Positions 1-10,400 of a stretch of 64,000 nt of DNA are shown piece by piece. The translations under genes and the position numbers were made by a program. Origin of the DNA: Macrosoma leucophasiata (Eukaryota; Arthropoda; Insecta; Lepidoptera; Hedylidae); assembly GCA_036365455.1 (NCBI GenBank), contig JAWQUS010000030.1, positions 4,092,001 to 4,156,000 on the forward strand, read 5' to 3'. How positions within the stretch are numbered: position 1 is the stretch's first letter; each line of letters opens with the position of its first letter. The notes under the pieces are model-generated. The model did not search any database, was not told where the DNA came from, and saw only the letters and a program-made list of their open reading frames with translations.

Positions 1-420
1 CGGAGGAGCTCCTTTTTCTTCCTGTGCTTATCCAATGCACTATCCAATCCAATGTCGCCATTTTATCTCGTTTGTAGATTAAATGCATTCAAATTTACGT
101 ATAAATTGATTCTGGAATGGAGTAGCAAAAGGCAATGATAAATGATCAAATTGGAAGCCTAATTGTTTAATAATTACCTGCACGTATCAAGTTACATCGC
201 GATCGCTTGAATCAAGCGATGTTTTCATTATCATTTTTTATCGATTTGATAAGCAATATCAAATACGTGGATAATAAGTAATTTACGAAATATACACACT
301 AAGTAGTTATAAAAATACATTATAAAATATTAAACTATATCATGAAGATGAATTCTGGCAGGAACTTAGGTAGGTACTTACAGGTCGGACATCCGCTAAG
401 AACGGATTTCGCAGAGCCGG
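1..420. other. Non-coding stretch, nothing recognised
   Basis: AT-rich sequence with no convincing open frame, RNA gene or repeat boundary. Confidence 0.5.
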
Positions 421-504
421 ATTGAGGTCTAAGGGCTCTAGCTAATTTGCATGAAAGTACCTAAAAACGATATCCACGCGGGCCCTGCTGCGGGTAACAG
501 CTAG
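421..504 (+). mobile_element. Helitron-like 3' end fragment
   Basis: A GC-rich stretch ends in CTAG at 501-504 followed by T. This is the same 3' terminal pattern (GGG..ACAGCTAG|T) as the Helitron ends at 30013 and 42305. No matching 5' end was located, so this is a fragment or an element whose start I could not see. Confidence 0.4.
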
Positions 505-614
505 TAAAATATAACAGTAAACTAATCTTTACCTGTTGCATCATCATCAGAGCCGAAAGACGATGTCACTGCTGGACAACAGACGCGCACAAGTGTTGTC
601 CGTCATTAGCAGAG

Positions 615-885
615 TATGTATCTTCAGTCCCTCACGGGGTAGGCAGAGAGTGTGGAGCGACAGATATCCCGGTCCTGACACACCTCACGTGCCTTCTTCT
701 ACATTTATCATTCTCTTCAAACATGCACGCCGATTCCTAAGACTTTTGACCTTACTCTAAGACAGTGCTCGACCTATTTGGTCATGGTAGGTCAGTCTTG
801 GTCTTCCTGGGCCTCTGCAATCATCCACATTCGCATTCTGCATCTGTTTAGTCATTCGCTCATTTGACATTCTTTCTATATGCCC
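615..885 (-). mobile_element. RTE-like LINE C-terminal fragment
   Basis: The reverse strand resembles the open fragment at 13660-13925. Both carry a GRPR-type basic stretch followed by a segment reading like RDIWRSTLSAYP, the C-terminal tail of a non-LTR polyprotein common in Lepidoptera. Frameshifts and stops break this copy, so it is an old 5'-truncated remnant. The clade is inferred from the tail only. Confidence 0.55.
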
Positions 886-2415
886 GAACCATTAGAGATT
901 GCCCTTTTCATTTTTACACCGATACACTAATTCACACAAAGCTTCTTTCTCTTCCTTCTCTTTCTTACATCTTCACAATGGACGCGATTGGTGAGCAATA
1001 CACCGCACACCGCAGATCTTGCACAATGTTCTCATCTCGACCGCTGCCCCACAGTTTTGCAGTATCAATATAACTGTAGCGTCCACTACATTAAGGCGCC
1101 AACTAGTGGAATATAATGAAACCTCACAGTACTTATCTAGTACGGTAGATGGCGTGCATTCGAATTACATCGCACATGCGAAGATTTCTCAAGAGTTAGC
1201 ATATATACAACTTTCCAACGTCAATCGTTGGGCCGCGGCCCGCCAGGCGCTACCACCTCTCCTGGTCGGAGGATCCTCCCTTTTCGCCGGAGGAACACTT
1301 CCACCCGTTCCTCCACATAATCACGACAGATGCGTTTCAGTTCAGAGACAGACAAAATATCACCATTAATAAATTTATGTAAACCATAATTGAAAATTAA
1401 ATTGAATAACGTTATAAAGCAATACCATGTGAATCGAACCGCAAACATAGCACTCTTTTTTTTACAATACAGTAATACAACGTCGTAACCGAGCGTACTG
1501 AGGTCACTTGAGTTGAAGCACACTGTCAAGGCTTTACTTTAGCACGCTAAGCCTATTTCAATACTAATTCAAGACAATAGAGTTCGTTTTCAATTGATTC
1601 ACTGTGTACTCGTGGGCGGACGAGTCGTGACGAAGGCTTAGCGTTATTCTCTATGGATGATCGATAGGTTTTTTTATCTCTACGATGAAGTCGGCGTTTT
1701 AAGTTAATAATAAAAAATATCTATTATTAAACGAAAATGTGGTCATTATTTGCTAGAAGAACAACATTTTCAAGTATTTCAATTATTGAAATAGTGCGGT
1801 CTTTGCATCTCGCCCTAAAATCTGGGACGCGACCGCCTATCGTTGTTGACGACATTGTTAATGCTGTCAATTTCCCATGACAATTTGTATCTCCTGAAAA
1901 GTAAAGACGATAATTTAACTATCATTATCGCTTGTTTATCACCTACGAAAGCAAGAAAGTCAAGACAGATCATAAACAATTTACGATCGCGCGGTGTAAC
2001 ATCGGATCTATCGTCGGATACAGTGAGTGTTGTGTGCCGGTCTAAACAATAATCGCGCAAATTTGAAGGTAGAAGAGCATCAAGCCACCCGCAAACTGAC
2101 ATCTTGCTGGTACAACAGTCCGTCCGCGACAACGGCTCGTGCAACCGTGCCGAAACGTCGGAATAGAGGTCAAATAGTGTTTTTATCGAAATATCTATAT
2201 CGCGTCACGACCCGGTTCGTAAAATCAGTGTAATGAGTGTTAAACGCGAGTGTTTTAAAAGTTATAAGTCAAGACAGATTATCAGTTTTACTTTTACAGG
2301 ACGTACTAATGGACATGAAAAATTGACAGGCAACCCACTTAGGGCGTCCAAATCGTCCTTACGGCAAATCTACTTCTGGGTAGAAGAGTTTTAGTCATTT
2401 TAGTTATTTTATGTC
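886..2415. other. Non-coding stretch without a supported gene
   Basis: Open frames of about 60-115 codons occur on both strands (for example 1019-1369 + and 1221-1529 -). They overlap antisense to each other and show no recognisable domain. I see no supported gene, tRNA or full repeat. Confidence 0.4.
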
Positions 2416-2419
2416 ATGA

Positions 2420-2805
2420 AACTTGCAGATACACATATAGTTTACACTGATGGTAAGTGAACAGGTACCATGCAATAGGCACATGTCCAATATATCGATA
2501 AAAATGCGTTGCCAATGTTGAGGAGGCATTAGTTGATATGCATCTACATATATCAGAAATTACGAGGCTGTTCAAAACAGACCGGAACACGATATCGCTG
2601 GACACTACCATAATATAAGGACACTATATAAATCCATAGGCCTTGAAGATCCTACTTGCATAGAAATAACAGTGTAATGATTTAGATTAGGTAGTGATCT
2701 AATAAGAACACGGTAGTGCTGAATACCACCACTAAGGCGACGGATAGATTAGAAAGGTAGTTACTTTTATCGAACTGGCTATCGTGCAAGTGTTCCGCAC
2801 GCCAC
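2420..2805 (-). repeat. Interspersed repeat family A, degenerate copy
   Basis: Fragments here match the family defined by the copies at 13214-13482 and 44487-44762, including the core reading like AGTGCTGAACACTACCA (here CGGTAGTGCTGAATACCACC). The repeat is SINE-like in length. In the opposite orientation it ends in TGCTTGTTTGCCACTTC plus an A/T-rich tail, which suggests a LINE-derived 3' tail. This copy is broken and partly duplicated. Confidence 0.5.
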
Positions 2806-2849
2806 TACGGTGGTTGGGAGCCAAAGGGCGTTTTCGTTAAGAAAAGAAT

Positions 2850-3445
2850 AGAATAGAAAATATTTTTATTTCGAATAGATCTTTACAGATACTTTCAAAA
2901 CGTGAATAAATCATAAACTACCTAGAGTGAATAACCATTACATATAGTAAAAGCAAAATCATATATTAATAGTAAATTAAAAATTAGAATTTAAACTAGT
3001 TGGTTAAAACATAATAATCATAAAATTTTTCAATTCCTTGAATGATGATAAATGAAGAAAAAGAAAACTTATTCGTCAAGATCAATGTTATTCACTTAGC
3101 AGAGTTCCAAGTGCAGTCACTACCGAGAAGAACTCCGCTACCCAACAAACTCAGTAAGAGCTCTTTTAAATGAGAGCTTAAATCTAGTACAGATTATCGT
3201 GAAAAATCAAATAATGTGAACGTCCATAGCATAGATGCAAATAAACTGTTATCTACTAAATGTGATGTAGCTCCTGCAAACCAGAACAGACCAGTCCCCA
3301 CCAACAGCACCCGTTCACGAGTATGACGCATGTGACAGCCATTGCCCTCCTCGACCATTTTAGAGGGAAGTGAGCAAGCACGGCCACGGATTTTACCGAC
3401 GGGTACGAAACTGTTCCCGTGACTATCACTGAAGTCGGCCGAGTT
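2850..3445 (-). mobile_element. Jockey-like LINE 3' UTR, 5'-truncated copy
   Basis: The reverse complement matches the 3' untranslated region of the LINE at 19994-21368. Shared blocks include the segment around 3300-3370, which mirrors 20840-20900, and the segment 3100-3150, which mirrors 21090-21150. No coding part remains. The A/T-rich end near 2860 is the expected 3' end on the minus strand. Confidence 0.6.
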
Positions 3446-4879
3446 GGAACAATGCGGGGTTTTAAGAGATGGGGGGTAAGTAAGTCTAACACTATACGAA
3501 GTCTTCCCCGAACGGTAGGTCCCGAAAGCGGGCGAAAGGTACCTACTTAACGTTTCTTTGATTACCCCTGGAACTTGTCAACCGATTCCCTAGTGTTGCA
3601 AAGTTGCAACCAGGTTGCAATAAGAACCTCTAAGAATGTAATGAAGTTGAACATGTTGACGTGATTACCACATCGTATTTATAGTCAATCGACGGTAATC
3701 ATCACAATTTTCGCGCGATACTAATTAGCTATCGGAACTCACAACGTAATTATCATTGAAGTATCGAACGAGATGAACGCCTAATCGCCACCATAATCTA
3801 TTCAAGTAGGTAAATTATGAATGGAATAAGATACATAGGTAGGTAGGTTTGTCCAATCTAAATAAATGCAACTTTCTGCTTTCGCGGTGCCGTGCTGGCC
3901 ACTGTTATTATTTATTATTAAGGTTCATGAACAATATACATACTTTACATTCACTTACATTTGTCAACAATATAAAATTCTAATATGTATATCAATTACA
4001 GACGTACACAACATTCATTGGTAAATATAAGAACACTAGTTACTATGTTATAAAATTGAGATTATGAAAAATTACAAATAAGATTAAAATTAAAACAAGA
4101 ATTCAAATAGTTAATAATATGTTTAAATAATTACATTTTTATTAATTACATAGACGAGTAAAAATGAAAGTATTTATGAGTACTTAACTTATTAAAAATG
4201 AATAAAAACAAAATTATATTAGGTAAATTAAATATATTAAAATTGAGTCATAAAATATTGTGATAATTTACTTCTCAAACCGTGCAAGGACTCGTGAATA
4301 AATCAAAATTGTCAAATCGTTTACAAATAATGTTGTACTCTGAACAAGATCTAACTAAAGGCGAGGGACGACCAATGTTGGTTCTGAATAACGGGACGTG
4401 AAACACTTTGGTGATTGGGTGTCGAGGTGATTTGCGAGGGACGGCAAGTTGTATTTCATTCAGTAAATAGCTACAGTCTACCACTGCAGCAACTACTTTA
4501 TACAAGAAAACTTTATACTTTATACACTATAGCCATTTGCCATGTATTTTGATTCCCTGTTCGAGGGCATTAAGTGTTTATTGTTTTTTTTCCTAAAGGA
4601 CTTATTACACGGCACGGTATTCAGGGTACGATAGCAAGGGTCAGGGTAGTGTATAATATTTAGGGAGTTAGGGCCCTAATTAGGGCGACCGGAGCGGCCC
4701 GTGTATTTGTACTGTGATTGAGTTAAGGCGCTGTCGACCGGATAGTGTAATAAGCGGCAACCCGGCGCGAAGCCACGCCCACCCTTTCTGCCGGATCCTG
4801 AATACCGTGTCGTGTAATAGCCTTTTAAGGGGAAGACACAGAGTTTGAAAATGTGTTCGGTGAATGTCAATAAGGTCGC
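3446..4879. other. Non-coding stretch, nothing recognised
   Basis: AT-rich DNA. The small open frames at 4275-4505 and 4676-4939 on - carry no recognisable motif and no start context worth trusting. Confidence 0.4.
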
Positions 4880-5000
4880 GCTATTACATGGGAATATGGG
4901 TCTCAAACAGCGTAACTGGTGAATCGTGGGAGTTTGCATGCTTATGCGTGAATTAATGCATTTACCACTGCCTGCCTGTTCGGGTAATACGCATGAAACA
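4880..5000 (+). repeat. tRNA-derived SINE, degenerate 3' part
   Basis: The order of short blocks (GGTGAATCGTGGGAGTTTGC, then a TTAATGCATTTACC block, then TGCCTG..TTCGGG) follows the body of the SINE copies at 17062-17375 and 46505-46805. The tRNA-like head is absent. Confidence 0.5.
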
Positions 5001-6774
5001 TTTACGTTTAAACAAACGCGATGCGCGGTGTAATGAGCGAAATCAGCGTATTAATGCAGCATGTCTCAATCGAAGTGAACAGCAACAAATAATTCTTTAG
5101 AGTTTTTTTATTGTTATCTTTCATATGAATATGTCTCGTGGTCATGCTAATCATTGATGTCAGTCAGCCGGACGCACGATCTGTCGCGTGCAGCTTCACT
5201 TTCCCCGGGGCGGCGGCGCCCGCGCAGGTTTCTGTTTCAAAGGCGCGCACACGCTCTCTCGCGCGGAATGCTCGCCTGAGGATGTAACTTTATTGTGCAA
5301 GGAAATTTCTAGAAGTCCTAATGCGGTACTCGCACTATCGCCATCGGATATTATGATACATCGACATATTATTATGGAAGACAGCATATTGTCGGTCATA
5401 ACTCCTGATATTTCTAATAGATTAGGTATATCACACATATACGTCACGTCTCAATATAACGCATAAAACGTTACGTTAGCAAGTGATTTTGCAAATTAAA
5501 AAATATTTTTGGACTAATAAAAACGCACTGCATAACACATTACCACACAGCAATAAAGGAGTGGACGGTTGCGTTCCAAGAAAACATTTGTTCAGCACCA
5601 CTCGGGCGTCTAGATTCTAGATCGAAAGGTGCCGTTCATCTCGTATTCCGTAAGAAGCCAATTAATATTATATAATCCAGTCAACGCATAAGCGCATAAC
5701 CGCATAACCGGCTGGTTGATGTACGACCAAAACAAACTACATACCTACCTACGTATTTTATGACGGTCAAACACGAATTGCCGCATTTTCGCGCAGTTGT
5801 CTTTTACTTCAATTAGGTACCTACCTTCTTTTTTCAATTCCCGTTCTCGATCACCCGCTCTTTTTGTGTCATTGTGACAGTGCATCGACATGTACCTACG
5901 TACCAATTATAATACTGGTTATTCTTTAAAATGTTATCATGTTTAGTAGCAGATGCAACTTACGCTTTTTTCTAAACAGGGTAAACGAAGTCAAATAGGT
6001 GCAGCAACTAGGGACGAATTCGTGCACTGTAATGCAGTTTATATTATTTTGAAAAATTGAAAAAATATCCTAAACATTTCCAACGGACAAGTTCCATGTT
6101 GAGTCCACGCCTTGTAGGTACACTATATCAAAAGATAGAGAAAAATACATAGAATCGTTGAAAAATACTGTAAACGTAGGTTATTTGAATCGTTATTTCT
6201 ACGTCGGAAATAGGTATTTATTTTATGTATTTTTGAAAACAATATGTCGCTCACCATATTGCTACTATGACATTCTTGTTTTTGAAATAGGTATACCTAC
6301 TTACGACAATTACTTGAAGCTACCTATAATAAACGATTTGAATAGCTTTAAATGATTTAGCATTATATGCTTCTCTCAATAAAGCATTCTCTCAATTATA
6401 GCATACCTACAAGGTGCAGGCCCAAGCTCCATACATTTTTGGAACGTCTGTTTTTAATCAACAATAGTTTAGTCACTTGTAATACACAAGTCATAGTCAA
6501 CATAATTGATCAAAGTAGTCAATATTTTAACTTATAATTCCCACCCAAATACCCATCTCATATCTTTAATTTGCAGAATACTTGGCGGTAATAAACTTAT
6601 TGTTTGATATTAAATACAAAATAGACTAAGCCACACACATTTAGTTGAAATTAAACATCAATAGACTATTTGTAACTTGGCAAGAGTCCAATCTGAAGCA
6701 AGTAGTTGTAACAATTCCTAATTATGAATGGAAATTATTTGTGAACTTACTATATATATATATATTTTTTATGT
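5001..6774. other. Non-coding stretch with a short GC-rich island
   Basis: Mostly AT-rich. The interval 5165-5290 is sharply GC-rich, with several CG dinucleotides, in an otherwise AT-rich area. It could be a promoter remnant or repeat head, but no exon can be attached to it. A short TA run lies at 6751-6765. Confidence 0.4.
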
Positions 6775-6778
6775 AATG

Positions 6779-7141
6779 TGTTCGAGCCACCAATAGACGC
6801 AGTCGACCAATAGGCCACACGACTGCCACCATAGACACTATGGCGGCCACCGCGACCACCACACAAATTGTGAGACGTCATCGGGCTGCGACATCATTGG
6901 TAGACGTATGACTTCCGCTACGGCCAGCCAATGAAATCACCGGCTCGGCCACGGGTGGTAGGGCCATCAAGAAACTCGAAGACCGTTAGAACTCTACAGA
7001 ACCGAAGAGATCGCTTTTAAAACCACATAAAACTGTACACTTGTATCTTTACGCATAATTATACGCAAGTTGTTATAAAATTTCGCATTTAATTTAAATC
7101 TCCATCAAGTTGACGAGGACATCGCAAGGCCCTCAAATACA
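6779..7141 (+). repeat. 5' LTR of BEL/Pao element 1
   Basis: It begins TGTTCGAGCC and ends CAAATACA. It repeats exactly, as far as I can read, at 12851-13213. As a 5' LTR it should hold the promoter, though no TATA box was assigned. Confidence 0.95.
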
Positions 7142-7160
7142 TTGGACCTTCAGAGCCAAA
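7142..7160 (+). other. Putative primer binding site, BEL element 1
   Basis: TTGGACCTTCAGAGCC follows the LTR end directly and contains TGG at 7143-7145. It resembles the tRNA-Tyr-type site of BEL element 2 (TGGTCCTTCGAGCC) with a substitution and a one-base length difference, so its primer tRNA is unassigned. Confidence 0.5.
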
Positions 7161-7482
7161 TTCTGAAAAATCATCAACGACCTGTGGAAGAAAGCGGTGA
7201 AATACTTGGAGTCTGGAGTCTCTGGAGCAGTCTGGAACCTGAGCTAAGGCAGTGGACGGAGCCATATCTACAGAAAGCGCAACGGTACGGCCAACCACCC
7301 ATCTTATTCCAGACCTCTCCTTTATCTTTTGTGTTGATAGTGTGCTTCAACTGATTTCAGTGATTCGGTGTGAATACGCGTTACCCGTGAAATCAGCTGA
7401 CTCGCTATAGTGCCGCTGCTAGCATCTATATCGAGCTGAACACACGTACGCATAAACGTGAGTACTTACTTACTAGGCTTCT

Positions 7483-10400
7483 ATGACTACCAAAATGAGT
7501 TTAACCGATAATTTAGAAACTGCCGGGAAATCCCGTGATAAATCCCCTTACAGAGCGAGTGACGATGTAAAAATTAAAGATTTTGTTAAAAAACGTGGCA
7601 TAATCAAAGGTAGATTCACTAAGTTCGTTAACTATTTAAAATTATTAAAATCTGAGGTTGATCTATCTAGTCAGCAAATTGTTGATCTTAAGTTGCGTAT
7701 GCAAGGTGTTAGCAATTTATTTTCCGAATTTAATAATATTCAGACTCAAATAGAGGAGTCAGTGCCTGATATAGGCCTAGATGAACAGCTGACGCAAAGA
7801 GAATTGTTCGAAGACAACTACTATACTGTGTGTGCTCAAGCGGAATGTATAGTGAATAAAAATACCGTAACTGAATCTAATAAAAGCAATAAGTTAAGTT
7901 CAATCAAATTGCCGACGATTAATATGCCTACCTTTGACGGTTCTTATGAACAGTGGCTCGAATTCCGCGACACGTTTTTATCGTTGGTTCATAATTCAAA
8001 CGAAATAAGCAATGTTCAGAAATTTCATTATTTGAAATCATCTGTAAAGGGCAGTGCATCTTTGGTCATCGATTCTTTAGAATTCTCCAGCAATAATTAC
8101 GAGATTGCATGGGAACTACTACTTAATAGATTCAATAATAGCAGATTATTAGTGCACAACCATGTCAAAGCCTTATTTAATTTGCCGATATTAAATAAAG
8201 AATCGCCCAGTTTAATAAGAAGGTTAATTGATTCAGTTTTAAAAAACCTACGCGCTCTTAAAATTCTCGGTGAGCCAACAGACACTTGGGATACACTGGT
8301 CATATACCTCCTTGTATCTAAATTAGATCAAGCCACCGAACGAGAATGGGAACAACATAAAGGCACATTATTGTCTAATACCGCCGATATGAACTCAATT
8401 CTCAAAGTAAACGATTTACTTAGTTTTCTAAAAAAACGGGCTGACATGTTAGATGCACTATTAGTTTCACGAAACAAACCGCATAATAATTTCACAAGTT
8501 CTAACATTGTTAAATCTAAGGTGCACTGCAACATTGCTGCTAATAAGCCACACTATCGCGATAACACAATAAAAAAAACTTGCCTCGCATGTAACGCAAA
8601 TCATCCGATTTATTCGTGCCAGAAATTTATCGATTTAGATTTGAAAGGTAGGCTTGAACTTGTTAAAAGACATAATCTATGCGTTAATTGCTTGCGCGCG
8701 GGACACAGTGTTGAAAACTGTAGAGGCGGACCGTGTAGACTATGTAATATGAAACACAATTCGCTAATACATAGTGAACATAGGGACGAGCTAAACCAGA
8801 CCGTTTCGTGTCATTCGTCACAATTAACTAATGAGTGCACGGAGTGCAAGGAGGTGGCATCCGCGCCGCATTCCTCACTTCACCTCTCCGCGACTCCTGC
8901 GCCCGGTGCCATTCAGGTAAACGAGGCACACATACATGATACACAATACGCGCAGTGTTCTAGTGTGCAACCTGTTTTGCTATCAACTGCATTAGTCGAA
9001 GTTGCAGATAATTGTAACAATTATCATCTAGCGCGTGCCCTTCTTGATAGTGGCAGTCAGAGATGCTTAATTACGAAATCCTTATGCGATTTATTAAATA
9101 CGCCAGTAATACAGTCCACTGCAGAAATACGTGGTGTCGGAAGTTCGGTGACACAGACTACAGAAGTCTGTGAAATTGAAGTTAAATCGCGCACCGACCC
9201 CGATTATTTTACGCGTTTGAGATGTTACGTTTTGCCTAACATTACGTCATCTCTGCCAGCGGTTCCCAGTCAATGCGCGCAGGTCATACCTACGACTATT
9301 CAGCTGGCCGATCCGCACTTTTATGATTCCCATAACATTGATATCTTAATAGGCGCAGATAAGTTTTGGGAATTACTTAAAACTAGTAAGTTTAGGTTAC
9401 CTAATGGACCTTTCTTACAGGATACGCATTTAGGCTGGATAATTTCCGGTCAAATTAATACATATACGCGCAATAATATTAATAAAATTTATTGTAATTT
9501 TACACAGTCTCTCGAGCGGCAATTACGGCAATTCTGGGAGCTAGAGGAAATATTAAAAATGAACGTGGACGCTCGCACTGACGACGAGCGTACGTGTGAG
9601 AAACATTTTGTTGACACCACGATGCGCAATGAGGATGGAAGGTTTATTGTACGTATACCATTCAAATCCTCCCCTGATTTGCTAGGTGAATCTTATACCA
9701 GAGCTGAAACCAGATTTTTAGCCCTCGAGAAGCGTTTACAGCGTCATTCAGCGTATAAAAAACTATATGCAGACTTCATTCATGAGTATATTGAATTAGG
9801 TCATATGTCTCGCATTCAGACATACAGTAGTCCTCATTATTTTATGCCGCATCACGGTGTTTTCCGAGAACAAAGTACTACTACTAAATTGCGTGTAGTG
9901 TTCGATGCTAGTGCTGCGACTAGTACGAATATTTCACTGAACGACTTACAATTAGTTGGTCCACCTATTCAAGGGGACTTATTGTCAATCTTATTGCGGT
10001 TTCGACAACATAAATATATAGCTTGTGCAGACGTAGAAAAAATGTTTCGGCAATGCTTGCTTGACAAAAAACAACGTGATCTACAGCTTATTTTGTGGCG
10101 TGATGATCCCTCTAAGCCGATTGACATCTATAAATTAAATACAGTCACCTATGGCACTGCGTCTGCCCCTTATCTCAGCTGTAGATGTCTCAAACAATTA
10201 GCAATAGATTGTACAGATCCTGAGATTAAGCGTATTATCAACGAAGATTTTTTTGTCGATGACATGATCACGGGGAGTGATGACAAACACGAATTAATAA
10301 ATAATTGTCACTCCATAACAGAGTTATTGGAATCAGGCGGATTTCCATTGCGTAAGTGGCTATTCAATTTCGATTGCAATGATAAACCCACATTGAGTTC

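Noticed and set aside
1019..1529. Overlapping frames on both strands (116 and 102 codons)
   Set aside because: They overlap antisense, have no recognised domain, and the first start codons lie in repeat-like sequence.
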